Counted from the first letter of the stretch, positions 16,842 to 26,463 are shown. The stretch is DNA of 64,000 nt from Pseudothioclava arenosa (GCF_002358085.1 NZ_NTJD01000007.1:1-64000); one strand, 5' to 3'. Made by a program: numbers and translations. Notes: a model not told the origin generated them from the sequence alone.

Positions 16842-18467
16842 TCAGTCGAGCAGCTTGGCCACGGCGCGCAGCTCGAACTTCTGGATCTTGCCGGTCGAGG
16901 TTTTCGGCAGGTCGGTGAAGATCACGCGCTTGGGCGTCTTGAAGCCGGCGAGGCGCTCGCGGCAGAACTTGATGATGTCTGCCTCGGTGGCCTCGGCGCC
17001 CTCTTTGAGCTCGACGAAGGCGCAGGGGATTTCGCCCCATTTCTCGTCGGGCTTGGCCACGACCGAGGCGAGCGACACCGCAGGATGCGCGGCAATCACG
17101 CCCTCGACCTCGACCGAAGAGACGTTCTCGCCGCCCGAGATGATTATGTCTTTCGCGCGGTCGGTGATCTTGATGTAACCGTCGGGGTGCATGAAGGCGA
17201 TGTCGCCCGAGCGGAAATAGCCGCCCTGGAAGGCTTCGCGCGTGGCCTGCGGGTTCTTGTAATAGCCCTTCATCGTGCCGTTGCCGCGCATCACGATTTC
17301 GCCGAGGTGCTGGGCGTCGCGGGCGACTTCGTGGCCGTGATCATGGACGGTGATGGTCTCCATCATCGGCATCAGAACGCCGGTGCGGGCCTTGAGTTCG
17401 GCGCGCGCCTCGCCTTCGATCCCGGCCCATTCGGGTTTCCAGGTACATTCGGTGGCGGGGCCGTAGACCTCGGTCAGGCCGTAGACCTGGGTCACGTTGA
17501 AGCCCAGCGGCTCGATCGCGGCGAGCGTCGCGGCGGGGGGCGGGGCGCCTGCGGTAAAGACCTCGACGATATGGTCGAAGTCGCGGCGGTGTTCGGGTTT
17601 CGCGTTGATCAACGTGTTCAGAACGATGGGCGCGCCGCCGAAATGGGTCACGCCATGGTCGGCGATGGCGTCATAGATCGCCTTGGCGGTGATGTCGCGG
17701 CAGCACACGGTCGTGCCGCCCATTAGCGGCACCATCCAGGGATGCGTCCAGCCGTTGCAGTGGAACAGCGGCACGATCGTCAGATAGACCGGGTACAGCT
17801 GCATCCGCCAGGAAATCGCGTTGCCCATCGTCGTCAGGTACGCGCCGCGATGGTGATAGACCACGCCTTTCGGCCGCCCGGTCGTGCCCGAGGTATAGTT
17901 CAGCGCGATGCTTTCCCATTCGTCCTCGGGCATCACCCAGTCGGCCATCGGGTCGCCCTCGGCCACCAGCGCCTCGTATTCGAGGTAGTGGCCGCCGGGT
18001 TCGAACCCGTGCTCGGGGTCGGCCACCTCAATGATCTGCGGCGCGGGGCCGTGCATCTTCTTGATCGCCTCTTCGGCGAGCGGCAGGAAGGCGGTGTCGC
18101 AGAGCACCACGCGCGCGCCGCCATGTTCGAAGATATAGGCGACGGTGTCGCTGTCGAGGCGGGTGTTGATCGCGTTCAGGATCGCGCCGCAGGCGGGCAC
18201 GCCGAAATGCGCCTCGACCTGGGGCAGGGTGTTGGGCAGGATCGTCGCCACCACATCGCCGGGCTTCACGCCGCGCGCGGCGAGCGCCGAGGCGAGCTGG
18301 CTGACGCGGGCATGGAAATCGACGTAATTGATTTGCCGCGTGCCGTAGATGACGGCGGTGCGTTCGGGAAAGACCTCAAGGGCGCGATTGAGATGCGAGA
18401 GCGGCGTGAGCGGAACGTAATTCGCAGCGCATTTCTCAAGACCTGTTTCATCCGGCAGCCAACCCAT
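16842..18467 (-). CDS. Acyl-CoA synthetase (AMP-forming), medium/long-chain or DmdB-like
   Basis: The 541-residue ligase has P-loop YTSGTTGRPKG (191-201), VYGLTEVYGP, YFRSGDIAFMHPDGYIKITDRAKD and the C-terminal lysine K527 in STGKIQK. It activates a carboxylic acid to acyl-CoA. Its opening (MGWLPDETGLEK..ANYVPLTPLS) resembles roseobacter ligases, some of which are methylmercaptopropionate-CoA ligases (DmdB) of dimethylsulfoniopropionate breakdown; substrate cannot be told from sequence. ATG at 18467 has GAGGAGG upstream. It neighbours a beta-oxidation cluster. Confidence 0.85.
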   Translation of the reverse strand: MGWLPDETGLEKCAANYVPLTPLSHLNRALEVFPERTAVIYGTRQINYVDFHARVSQLASALAARGVKPGDVVATILPNTLPQVEAHFGVPACGAILNAINTRLDSDTVAYIFEHGGARVVLCDTAFLPLAEEAIKKMHGPAPQIIEVADPEHGFEPGGHYLEYEALVAEGDPMADWVMPEDEWESIALNYTSGTTGRPKGVVYHHRGAYLTTMGNAISWRMQLYPVYLTIVPLFHCNGWTHPWMVPLMGGTTVCCRDITAKAIYDAIADHGVTHFGGAPIVLNTLINAKPEHRRDFDHIVEVFTAGAPPPAATLAAIEPLGFNVTQVYGLTEVYGPATECTWKPEWAGIEGEARAELKARTGVLMPMMETITVHDHGHEVARDAQHLGEIVMRGNGTMKGYYKNPQATREAFQGGYFRSGDIAFMHPDGYIKITDRAKDIIISGGENVSSVEVEGVIAAHPAVSLASVVAKPDEKWGEIPCAFVELKEGAEATEADIIKFCRERLAGFKTPKRVIFTDLPKTSTGKIQKFELRAVAKLLD

Positions 18468-18548
18468 GATGTCCTCCTCTTCGGTCGCAGGTGGCGCGAT
18501 CATCTGTTTGGGCGCGGGAAAAGGGAAGGGGGCAGCAGTGACATTTTG

Positions 18549-18595
18549 GCGATTGCCCGGCTTGGCCCGCAGGTCGAGGGGAGCGGGGCAATCGC
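18549..18595. promoter_or_regulatory. Perfect 10-bp inverted repeat in the leader of the acyl-CoA synthetase
   Basis: GCGATTGCCC (18549-18558) is the exact complement of GGGCAATCGC (18586-18595), with 27 bases between. It lies 82 bases before the ligase start and could be an RNA stem or a paired operator. The rest of the gene-free stretch 18468-18850 holds a palindrome CGCGAATTTTTCGCG (18763-18777) but no frame or RNA I can support. Confidence 0.35.
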
Positions 18596-18850
18596 GAATC
18601 AACCTTAACGCGTGTTGCGATTTGTGCGGTTTTTGTCCGCTTCTTGCCATTCATGCGCCATGCTTTGCCGGCACATTGTTTCGTAAGGCGGGATAGTCGG
18701 GCATCCTCGGCACCATTGCTGGAGGGCCAGCGCGATACGCCATGATGTTGCCGCAATCTTGCCGCGAATTTTTCGCGACTCCTGTCCCAACTTTAACCGT
18801 GTGTGGGGCGTGGGGCGGAATGCCAACGGGTTTGAAACGGGATAAGTGCG

Positions 18851-19477
18851 ATGTTTGGTCTCAAGCTGCAAGACTTCTGGACTGCGCGGAAAAGCCCTGT
18901 CGAGGGGGCGCTTGCCGCTGATGCGCTCGTGGAGAGTTATGCCGAAGCGCTGCCCTCCGACGGGATCGTCGCGGGCACCCGGATTGCCACCGAAGCGGGC
19001 TGGCGCCCTGTCGAGGCTCTGGCGCCGGGCGATCGGGTGATGACCTTCGATCATGGCGTGCAGGAGGTGCTGCATATCGAGCGGATCCGGCTGGGGGCTG
19101 TGCCGCGCGCGATCCTTGTGCCGCAGCAGGCGCTGGGCAATGCCACGGCGCTGTTGCTGCTGGGGGATCAGAGCGTGATGGTCGAAAGCAATCTGGCCGA
19201 GGCGGCGTTTGGCGACCCCTTCGTGCTGGTGCCCTCCGAGGTTCTGGAAGGGTTTCGCGGGATCGAGGCGGTGGCGCCCGATCGCGAGCTTGAAATCTTC
19301 CGCCTGCAGTTCGCGGCGCCCGAGGTGGTCTATGCGAATGGCTTTGGGTTGATCCACTGCGGCGGCGGTGCGGTCGCCCCGGTCGAGGTCGAGGCACCGG
19401 CCTATCCGCTGTTGCCGCGGGAGGCGGCGCGGATGGTGGTCGAGGCGCTGATCGAGGAAGAAGCAGCGACCTGTTGA
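18851..19477 (+). CDS. Hint-domain protein lacking the catalytic Cys and His
   Basis: The 208-residue product shows the Hint (hedgehog/intein) opening DGIVAGTRIATEAGWRPVEALAPGDRVMTFDHG at residues 37-69 and the Rhodobacteraceae Hint motif PQQALGNATALLLLGDQ (91-107). Active versions begin with Cys (CFTPGT) and have SPQH in the second block. Here the first position is Asp/Gly and the histidine is replaced (GDQS), so self-splicing or autocleavage is not expected. No signal peptide is seen. The ATG at 18851 has only a weak ribosome binding site. A strong terminator follows. Confidence 0.65.
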   Translation: MFGLKLQDFWTARKSPVEGALAADALVESYAEALPSDGIVAGTRIATEAGWRPVEALAPGDRVMTFDHGVQEVLHIERIRLGAVPRAILVPQQALGNATALLLLGDQSVMVESNLAEAAFGDPFVLVPSEVLEGFRGIEAVAPDRELEIFRLQFAAPEVVYANGFGLIHCGGGAVAPVEVEAPAYPLLPREAARMVVEALIEEEAATC

Positions 19478-19500
19478 GCAAGCCCCACAGGGGCAAATGG

Positions 19501-19527
19501 AAACGCCGGGCCTTAAGTCCGGCGTTT
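19501..19527. terminator. Bidirectional terminator
   Basis: AAACGCCGG (19501-19509) pairs perfectly with CCGGCGTTT (19519-19527) across GCCTTAAGT. T-rich sequence (TCTGTGTTTT) follows on the plus strand, and TTTCCATTTG on the minus strand. It separates the Hint gene from convergent fadB. Confidence 0.75.
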
Positions 19528-19545
19528 CTGTGTTTTCGGGGGAGG

Positions 19546-21735
19546 TCAGGCCGCTGTCGCCGCCTGACCTTCGCCGTAGCGGCCATAGAAGGTCTCGCCG
19601 GTTGCAGCGAGATCGCGCAGGAGCGCGGGCGTCTCGAAGCGCGCGCCATACTCGGCGGTGAGTGCCTCGCAGATCTCGACCGCGCGGCCCGCGCCGATGA
19701 TGTCGAGCCAAGCGAAGGGGCCGCCCGACCAGGGCGCAAAGCCCCAGCCCAGGATCGCGCCCACGTCGCCCTCGCGGATGTCCTCGAGGACACCGGCCTC
19801 GAAGGCGCGCACGGCTTCCAGCACCTGCGCCATCAGCAGACGGTGCTGCACATGGGTCAATTCGGGCTGATCGGTGGCCTGCGGGTAGTGATCGGTCACC
19901 ACCGCCGAGATGCCCTGACGCTTGCCGGCTTCGTCATAGTCGTAGAAGCCCGACTTGGTCTTGCGGCCCAGACGGCCCTGATCGGCCATCCAGAACACCA
20001 CCTCGTCCACGGCCTCGTCCGGATAGGCATCGCCCATCGCGGCCTTGGTCGCCTTGGCGATCTTGACGCCGAGGTCGATCGAGGTCTCGTCGACCAGCTG
20101 CAGCGGCCCGAGCGGCATCCCCACCATCTTCGCGGCATTCTCGATCAGCGTCGGGTTCACCCCTTCGGCGACCATGCGGATGCCCTCGTTGATATAGGGG
20201 ATGATGCAGCGGTTGGCGTAGAAGAAGCGCTCGTCATTGACGACGATCGGGGTCTTCTTGATCTGGCGGACGTAATCGAGCGCCTTGGCCACCGCGACCG
20301 GGCCGGTTTCGCGGCCCTTGATGATTTCCACCAGCAGCATCTTCTCGACCGGCGAGAAGAAATGGATGCCGATGTATTGCTCGGGCCGTTTCGAGGCCTT
20401 GGCGAGGCCGGTGATCGGCAGGGTCGAGGTGTTGGTGGCAAAGATCGCGTCCTCGGGGATCACGGCCTCGGCCTTGGCGGTCACCTCGGCCTTGACGCCC
20501 GGGTCCTCGAACACGGCCTCGACGATCAGGTCGCAGCCGTCCAGCGCGGCATAATCGGTGGTGGCGGTGATCAGGCCCAGCACGGCCTCTTTCTTCTCGG
20601 CCGTCACCTTTTTGCGCGCCATGCCCTTGTCGAGATAGGCCGCGCTATAGGCCTTGCCGCGGTCGGCGGCCTCTTGGGCGGCGTCGATCAGAACCACCTG
20701 AATGCCGGCCAGCGCCGAGACCAGCGCGATGCCCGCGCCCATCATGCCCGCGCCCAGAACGCCGACTTTCTTGACGCGTTGATCGGCGACATCGGGGCGG
20801 TTCGCGCCTTTTTCCAGCGCGCCCTTGTTGATGAAAAGCGAGCGGATCATCGCGGTTGCCGAGGGGTTGATCAGCACCTTGGTGAACCAACGCGCCTCAA
20901 TCTTGAGCGCCTGGTCGAAGGGCACGAGTGCGCCTTCGTAAACCGCCGACAACAGCGCCTTCGCGGCCGGATAGACGCCCATGGTCTTGCCATGCACCAT
21001 CGCCGAAGCGCCCACGAAGGTCATGAAGCCCGCGGGGTGATAGGGGGCGCCGCCGGGCATCTTGTAGCCCTTGGCGTCCCAGGGTTTCACCAGATCGGCG
21101 TCGGTCGCGCCCAGCACCCAGGCCTTGGCGGCGGCCAGCGGGTCTTCGACCACCTCGTCGACGATGCCGGCAGCGCGCGCCTTCTTCGGATCGCTCAGCT
21201 TGCCTTCCAGCAGGAACGGCGCCGCGACCATCGCGCCCATCTTGCGCACGAGGCGCGTGGTGCCGCCCGCGCCCGGGAAGATGCCGACCATGATTTCCGG
21301 CAGGCCGATCTTGGCCTTCGGATTATCGGCGGCAAAGATCCGGTGCGTCGACAGCGGCAGTTCCAGCCCGATCCCCAGCGCGGTGCCGGGCAGGGCGGTG
21401 GCAATCGGCTTGCCGCCCTTCTTGGTTTTCGGGTCCATGCCCGCCAGTTCAATCTTGCGCAGGATCGTGTGCATCCGCATCACGCCGTCAAAGATCGCCT
21501 GCGCTCCGCCCGCCCGCATCTCGGCGATCACGTTCAGGTCCATGCCGCCGGCGAAATCGGGCTTGCCCGAGGTGATGACCACACCCTTGACCGCATCGTC
21601 GGCCAGCGCTTTGTCGATGAAGCTGTCGAGCAGCGCGAAGCCCTCAAGGCTCATCACGTTCATAGATTTTTCCGGCACGTCCCAGGTGATGACGGCCACG
21701 CCATCGGCGCCGAGTTCGTATTTAAAATCAGCCAT
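19546..21735 (-). CDS. fadJ: Bifunctional enoyl-CoA hydratase / 3-hydroxyacyl-CoA dehydrogenase
   Basis: The 729-residue FadB/FadJ-type protein performs the middle two steps of beta-oxidation. The crotonase domain (1 to about 190) keeps both catalytic glutamates (Glu125 in GLELP, Glu147 in GLPEIMVG) and the oxyanion glycines. The NAD fold starts at GVLGAGMMGAG (325-335), and the C-terminal dehydrogenase domain continues to the end. ATG at 21735 has GGGAGAG upstream. It is 13 bases downstream of the thiolase gene, so the two subunits of the trifunctional complex are co-transcribed. Confidence 0.93.
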   Translation of the reverse strand: MADFKYELGADGVAVITWDVPEKSMNVMSLEGFALLDSFIDKALADDAVKGVVITSGKPDFAGGMDLNVIAEMRAGGAQAIFDGVMRMHTILRKIELAGMDPKTKKGGKPIATALPGTALGIGLELPLSTHRIFAADNPKAKIGLPEIMVGIFPGAGGTTRLVRKMGAMVAAPFLLEGKLSDPKKARAAGIVDEVVEDPLAAAKAWVLGATDADLVKPWDAKGYKMPGGAPYHPAGFMTFVGASAMVHGKTMGVYPAAKALLSAVYEGALVPFDQALKIEARWFTKVLINPSATAMIRSLFINKGALEKGANRPDVADQRVKKVGVLGAGMMGAGIALVSALAGIQVVLIDAAQEAADRGKAYSAAYLDKGMARKKVTAEKKEAVLGLITATTDYAALDGCDLIVEAVFEDPGVKAEVTAKAEAVIPEDAIFATNTSTLPITGLAKASKRPEQYIGIHFFSPVEKMLLVEIIKGRETGPVAVAKALDYVRQIKKTPIVVNDERFFYANRCIIPYINEGIRMVAEGVNPTLIENAAKMVGMPLGPLQLVDETSIDLGVKIAKATKAAMGDAYPDEAVDEVVFWMADQGRLGRKTKSGFYDYDEAGKRQGISAVVTDHYPQATDQPELTHVQHRLLMAQVLEAVRAFEAGVLEDIREGDVGAILGWGFAPWSGGPFAWLDIIGAGRAVEICEALTAEYGARFETPALLRDLAATGETFYGRYGEGQAATAA

Positions 21736-21748
21736 TCTCTTCTCTCCC

Positions 21749-22960
21749 TCAGACGCGCTCGATGATGGTGGCGGCGCCCATGCCCGATGCGATGCACAGC
21801 GTGGCAAGGCCGGTGGACAGGTCGCGCCGTTCAAGCTCGTCAAGCAGCGTGCCGATGATGATCGCGCCGGTGGCGCCGAGCGGGTGGCCCATCGCCATCG
21901 CGCCGCCGTTCACGTTGACCTTCGAGGCGTCGACGTCGAAGGCCTGCATGAAGCGCAGCACGACCGAGGCAAAGGCCTCGTTCACCTCAAACAGGTCGAT
22001 GTCCGAGATCGACATGCCCGAGTCCTTCAGGATCTTTTCGGTCACCGGCACCGGGCCCGTCAGCATGATCGTCGGATCGGTGCCGATTTTCGCGGTGGCG
22101 CGGATGCGCGCGCGCGGCTTCAGGCCATGGGCCTCGCCGAATTCCTTGTTGCCGATCAGCACGGCGGCGGCGCCATCGACGATGCCCGACGAGTTGCCGG
22201 CGTGGTGGATGTGGTTGATCGAGGTCAGATGCGGGTATTTCAGCATCGCCACCTTGTCGAAGCCGGGCATCATTTCGCCCATGTCCTTGAAGCTGGCCTT
22301 CAGCTTGGCAAGGTCTTCCACTTTGGTGCCCGGGCGCATGTATTCGTCGCGGTCCAGAATGGTCAGGCCGTTCTGGTCGAGGACCGGCACGATGGATTTC
22401 GCAAAGCGGTTCTCGGCCCAGGCCTCGGCGGCGCGGCGCTGCGATTCAACGGCCAGCGCGTCGGCCTGTTCGCGGCTAAAGCCATATTCGGTCGCGATGA
22501 TATCGGCCGAGATGCCTTGGGGGACGAAATAGGTCTTGAAGGTCAGGCTCGGGTCGACGGCAATCGCCGCCCCGTCCGACCCCATCGCCACGCGGCCCAT
22601 CATCTCGACGCCGCCCGCGATATAGGCCTGACCGGCCCCGCCCTTCACCTGGTTGGCGGCCAGGTTCACCGCCTCCATGCCCGACGCGCAGAAGCGGTTG
22701 ATCGAGAGCCCCGGGATGCTTTCATTCAGATCCGACAAGAGCACCGCCGAACGCGCAAGGCAGCCGCCCTGTTCCATCACCTGGGTCACGTTGCCCCAGA
22801 TCACGTCCTCGACCGCATGCCCTTCGAGCCCGTTGCGCTCTTTCACCGCGTTCAGCAGCCGCGCCGAAAGCGCCACCGAGGTTACCTCGTGCAGGCTGCC
22901 GTCGGGGCGCCCCTTGCCGCGCGGGGTGCGACAGGCATCGTAGATATAAGCTTCAGTCAT
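21749..22960 (-). CDS. fadA: Acetyl-CoA C-acyltransferase (thiolase)
   Basis: The 403-residue thiolase cleaves 3-ketoacyl-CoA. Cys91 in INRFCASGMEAVN is the acyl-accepting nucleophile; NEAFA, GGAMAMGHPLGATGA (His) and CIASGMG (second Cys) complete the site. The flavour of the sequence is FadA/FadI, not biosynthetic PhaA. It is nine bases downstream of the GST gene and immediately upstream of fadJ. Confidence 0.93.
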   Translation of the reverse strand: MTEAYIYDACRTPRGKGRPDGSLHEVTSVALSARLLNAVKERNGLEGHAVEDVIWGNVTQVMEQGGCLARSAVLLSDLNESIPGLSINRFCASGMEAVNLAANQVKGGAGQAYIAGGVEMMGRVAMGSDGAAIAVDPSLTFKTYFVPQGISADIIATEYGFSREQADALAVESQRRAAEAWAENRFAKSIVPVLDQNGLTILDRDEYMRPGTKVEDLAKLKASFKDMGEMMPGFDKVAMLKYPHLTSINHIHHAGNSSGIVDGAAAVLIGNKEFGEAHGLKPRARIRATAKIGTDPTIMLTGPVPVTEKILKDSGMSISDIDLFEVNEAFASVVLRFMQAFDVDASKVNVNGGAMAMGHPLGATGAIIIGTLLDELERRDLSTGLATLCIASGMGAATIIERV

Positions 22961-22969
22961 CTTACCTCC

Positions 22970-23602
22970 TCAGGCCCGGTCCGAAGGGTTTCCGGGCATC
23001 ATGTCGTAGGGATGGCGCCAGCCCTCGAGGGCGGCGATGCGATCGAGCCAGCGGCTGATCGCGGGGAAATTCTCACGCTCGAACCCGAAGGGCTCGGGGT
23101 AGTAGAGATAGCCGCAGCAGGCGAAGTCCGCGATCGTGGGGCCTTGCCCCACCATCCAGTCGCGCCCCTGCAGATGTGCCTCAAGTGTCTTGAGCGCGGC
23201 CTGCACCCGGCCCGAAAGCCAGGTGATGGCGGCGGCTGGGCGCTTGTCCTCGGGCAGGAAGTTCATCAGGAACCGCAGCGCGCCGAATTGCGACGAGCCC
23301 TTGTGATTGTCCCAGAACAGCCAGCGCAGAACCTCGTCGCGATCCTCGGGCGGGCCCATGAAGCGGCCGGTCTTTTCGGCCACCATCATCTGCATCACGC
23401 CCGACTGGCTGATCACCCGATCGCCCTCCACCAGCACCGGCGCCTCGCCCATTTCATTGAGCGCGAGGTAGTCGGGGCTGCGGGTCTCGCCACGGAAGAA
23501 ATCGACGAAGACGGGCTCCCAGTCGTAGCCCGCAAGGCTCATCGTCAACGCCGCCTTATAGGCGTTGCCGCTTTCGCCAAAGCAATAGAGTTTCGCTGTC
23601 AT
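22970..23602 (-). CDS. Glutathione S-transferase family protein
   Basis: The 210-residue product has an N-terminal thioredoxin-like domain (1-75, LYCFGESGNAYKAALTMSLAG; MGEAPVLVEGDRVISQSGVM) and an all-helical C-terminal domain with GQGPTIADFACCGYLYY. The substrate is unknown. First gene of the GST-fadA-fadJ unit, which hints at a role linked to fatty-acyl or lipid-peroxide metabolism. The start at 23602 has GGAGGACATCG upstream. Confidence 0.85.
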   Translation of the reverse strand: MTAKLYCFGESGNAYKAALTMSLAGYDWEPVFVDFFRGETRSPDYLALNEMGEAPVLVEGDRVISQSGVMQMMVAEKTGRFMGPPEDRDEVLRWLFWDNHKGSSQFGALRFLMNFLPEDKRPAAAITWLSGRVQAALKTLEAHLQGRDWMVGQGPTIADFACCGYLYYPEPFGFERENFPAISRWLDRIAALEGWRHPYDMMPGNPSDRA

Positions 23603-23717
23603 CGATGTCCTCCCAAGACGCCTGCATCATGCCATGAATTGACGCGCAGGTAAGGGGCCGGGGCCCGTAATGGCGCAACGTCATATTCTCGTTCCGTCGC
23701 GTCTATGGTGGAGCATC

Positions 23718-23932
23718 GCGTATTTTTGCCAAGAAGAAACAGCCGTTAGGGGCCTGTTAACGACGCTGCGTCAGGATCGGCGGGCGGTACAGGCGGGCGC
23801 GCCGATGACCGCCCAAGGAGAAGCCGCCCCGGCGCGTGGAAAGCGCTTCCTTCGGGACCGGACCGGTCCCCGTCAGCCGGGGCGCACCTTCTGGCCTTTT
23901 CGGGCGCCTGTTTCTTCTTGGCGAAAATACGC
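23718..23932. repeat. 215-bp intergenic segment bounded by 25-bp inverted repeats (copies b and c)
   Basis: The left arm (23718-23742) reads GCGTATTTTTGCCAAGAAGA then AACAG; the right arm (23908-23932) is its reverse complement with about one mismatch. These arms belong to the dispersed repeat also found at 45086. The interior, about 165 bp, has no convincing gene: a 107-codon frame across it (23670-23993) reads through both arms and looks non-coding. Apart from this element, the gene-free stretch 23603-23961 shows nothing. Confidence 0.65.
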
Positions 23933-23961
23933 GAATACCGCCCCCGCCGCGGGCGCGGCGC

Positions 23962-24174
23962 TCAGGCTTTGCGCGCCTCGAGTTCCGCCCTGAACAGGCG
24001 TAGCCGCGCGGTCAGGTTCTCGTGGTTCGTGACCGAGTTGAAATGTTCGAACAGGAAGGTCAGCGCCTCGTCCTGGGTCAGCTCGGCCTCGCGGGCAAAG
24101 CTTTGCAGGCGGCGGTAGGCGTCATTGGTCATGGCCACCGGAAAGCGGCGCGTCAGGCGCAGGCGTTTGGGCAT
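23962..24174 (-). CDS. Small helical protein of unknown function
   Basis: A 70-residue charged protein opening MPKRLRLTRRFPVAMTNDAYRR and continuing with helices (LQSFAREAEL, EALTFLFEHF, LTARLRLFRAELEARKA). A short strand followed by two helices would fit a ribbon-helix-helix DNA-binding fold, but I cannot place it in a family. The ATG overlaps the upstream GFA gene stop (TGATG), so the pair is coupled. A GTG three bases earlier is an alternative start. Confidence 0.6.
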   Translation of the reverse strand: MPKRLRLTRRFPVAMTNDAYRRLQSFAREAELTQDEALTFLFEHFNSVTNHENLTARLRLFRAELEARKA

Positions 24175-24620
24175 CACTCGTCCTTGGATTGGTAGGAAAT
24201 CAGGTCGCGCTCAACGGTCTCGGCGCCGGGAATGGCAAGCCCCGAGAGCCAGTCGTGGCGGGCCTCAAGGCCCCATTGGCGCACTGGCGTGAAGGGCAGG
24301 TCGGCGGGGTGCGAGCCCGAGGTGAACTCGATCCAGTCGGAGCCGGTCTTGCGGTAAAACAGGGGCGTGCCGCATGCCGAACAAAACCCGCGCGCGGCGA
24401 TGCCGGAGCTTTGGAAGACGCCCGGCTCGCCCTGCCAGGTGACGCGATCAGTGGCGACCTTCAGCAGTGCAGCGAAGGGGCTGCCGGTGGCGCGCTGGCA
24501 CATCCGGCAATGGCAGATACTGGCAAAGGAAGGGCCGGGCGCCACGGTGTAGCGCACGGCCCCGCATTGGCAACTGCCGGTGAAGGCGGGAAGGGGCTGC
24601 CAGTTGTTTGCGTCGTTCAT
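24174..24620 (-). CDS. GFA/CENP-V family zinc protein
   Basis: The 148-residue product has the full zinc-site set of the glutathione-dependent formaldehyde-activating enzyme family: Cys17 and Cys19 (SCQCGAVRY), Cys36, Cys38, Cys41 (CHCRMCQR) and Cys80, Cys83 (CSACGTPLFYR). Many members are not formaldehyde-active, and true function is unknown. It follows fadE by 37 bases on the same strand and overlaps the next small gene. Confidence 0.85.
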   Translation of the reverse strand: MNDANNWQPLPAFTGSCQCGAVRYTVAPGPSFASICHCRMCQRATGSPFAALLKVATDRVTWQGEPGVFQSSGIAARGFCSACGTPLFYRKTGSDWIEFTSGSHPADLPFTPVRQWGLEARHDWLSGLAIPGAETVERDLISYQSKDE

Positions 24621-24657
24621 CGAAACCTCCGGGCGGGGGAGCTCCGCCCGGAAGAGT

Positions 24658-26433
24658 TTAGAACTGATCGGCGGCCAAGGCCATCACCGGATCGGCGCCC
24701 GACTCGATGCGCGCGAGGTGCATCGCGCAGGCCGGCATCTGGCGCGCCATGTAGTAGCGGCCGGTGGCGATCTTGGTCTCGTAGAAGGCCGTGTCCGAGG
24801 CGCCGGCATCCAGCGCGGCATAGCTCGCCGCCGCCATGCGGGTCCACATCAGGCCGAGGCAGACATGGCCCATCATGTGCATGAAGTCATAGCTGCCGGA
24901 GAGCGCCGCGTTCGGGTTGGTCATGCCGTTCTGCATGAAGAACATCCCCGCCGCCTGCAGCTGCTTCGAGGCCGCTTTCAGCGCGTCGGTGAAGGACTTC
25001 ATGCGGTCGTCGCCGTCATGGGCCTTGCACTCGGCTTTCACCATCTCGAAGAAGGCCATCACGTGCTTGCCGCCGTCCTGCGCGAGCTTGCGCCCGACAA
25101 GATCCAGCGCCTGCACGCCGTTCGCGCCTTCGTAGATCATGGTGATGCGGGCGTCGCGGGTGAATTGCGACATGCCCCATTCCTCGATGTAGCCATGGCC
25201 GCCATAGACCTGCTGCGCCAGCACGCAGGTGTCAAAGCCCTTGTCGGTCAGGAAGCCCTTGAGCACCGGCGTCAGCAGCGAGATCAGCCCCTCGGCCGCC
25301 GCGTCATCGGCCTTGTGCGAGCGGTCGATCAGATGCGCGCCCCAGAAGGTGAAGGCGCGGGCGCCCTCGAGGAAGGATTTCTGATCCATCAGCGAGCGGC
25401 GGATGTCGGGGTGCACGATCAGCGGATCGGCGGGGCCCGAGGGGTTCTCGGTGCCGGTCACGGCGCGGCCCTGCAGGCGGTCCTTGGCGTAAGCCACGGC
25501 GTTCTGATAGGCGGCCTCGGCCACAGCGTAGCCTTGCAGGCCCACGCCCAGACGCGCCTCGTTCATCATGGTGAACATCGCGCGCATGCCCTTGTGCAGG
25601 TCGCCCAGGAGCCAGCCGGTCGCGCCGTCATAGTTCATCACGCAGGTCGAGTTGCCGTGGATGCCCATCTTCTCTTCGATGTTGCCGACCGAGACCGCGT
25701 TGCGGTCGCCGAGGCTGCCATCGTCGTTCACCAGGAACTTCGGCACGATGAAGAGCGAGATGCCCTTGGTGCCTTCGCCGCCGCCCGGCGCCTTGGCCAG
25801 CACGAGGTGGATGATGTTCTCGGCCAGATCATGGTCGCCCGCCGAGATGAAGATCTTCTGGCCGGTGATCTTGTAGCTGCCATCCGCCTGCGGGTCGGCC
25901 TTGGTGCGCATCATGCCCAGATCCGTGCCGCAATGGGGCTCGGTCAGGTTCATGGTGCCGGTCCATTCGCAGGACACCATCTTGGGCAGGTATTTGGCCT
26001 TCTGCTCGTCGGTGCCATGCGCGTGGATCGCCGAATAGGCGCCATGCGTCAGGCCCTGATACATGTTGAAGGCCATGTTGGCCGAGACAAAGATCTCGCC
26101 CACGGCGCAGTTCAGCAGGTAGGGCATGCCCTGACCGCCATATTCAGGGTCGCAATCGAGCGCGGTCCAGCCGCCCTCTTTCATCGCCTCGAAGGCCGCG
26201 TCGAAGCCTTTCGGGGTGCGGACCACGCCGTTTTCCAGCACACAGCCTTCCTTGTCGCCCACTTCGTTCAGCGGGGCCAGGACTTCGGAAGCGACCTTGC
26301 CGGCGGCCTCGAGGACGGCTTCGGTAAAGTCGGGCTCCATCTCTTCGTAACCGGGGATGCCGGCACTGGAGATCTTGAGCAGGTCATGCAGCAGGAACTG
26401 CATATCCTTGGTGTTGGCGGTGTAACTCGGCAT
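24658..26433 (-). CDS. Acyl-CoA dehydrogenase, about 590-residue class
   Basis: The 591-residue flavoenzyme introduces the trans-2 double bond of acyl-CoA. It has N-terminal helical, central beta ([38 protein letters not shown]) and C-terminal helical domains, the catalytic Glu in [21 protein letters not shown], plus the extra C-terminal domain (last 120 residues) found in this class, which includes DmdC, the methylmercaptopropionyl-CoA dehydrogenase. Chain-length preference cannot be read. It is 30 bases downstream of a MerR regulator in the same orientation. Confidence 0.92.
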   Translation of the reverse strand: MPSYTANTKDMQFLLHDLLKISSAGIPGYEEMEPDFTEAVLEAAGKVASEVLAPLNEVGDKEGCVLENGVVRTPKGFDAAFEAMKEGGWTALDCDPEYGGQGMPYLLNCAVGEIFVSANMAFNMYQGLTHGAYSAIHAHGTDEQKAKYLPKMVSCEWTGTMNLTEPHCGTDLGMMRTKADPQADGSYKITGQKIFISAGDHDLAENIIHLVLAKAPGGGEGTKGISLFIVPKFLVNDDGSLGDRNAVSVGNIEEKMGIHGNSTCVMNYDGATGWLLGDLHKGMRAMFTMMNEARLGVGLQGYAVAEAAYQNAVAYAKDRLQGRAVTGTENPSGPADPLIVHPDIRRSLMDQKSFLEGARAFTFWGAHLIDRSHKADDAAAEGLISLLTPVLKGFLTDKGFDTCVLAQQVYGGHGYIEEWGMSQFTRDARITMIYEGANGVQALDLVGRKLAQDGGKHVMAFFEMVKAECKAHDGDDRMKSFTDALKAASKQLQAAGMFFMQNGMTNPNAALSGSYDFMHMMGHVCLGLMWTRMAAASYAALDAGASDTAFYETKIATGRYYMARQMPACAMHLARIESGADPVMALAADQF

Positions 26434-26463
26434 GGTCTCTCTCCCTTTTCAGGGGCGGTAGCC

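Noticed and set aside
23670-23993. 107-codon plus-strand frame across the inverted-repeat segment
   Set aside because: It crosses both repeat arms and has no coding signature.
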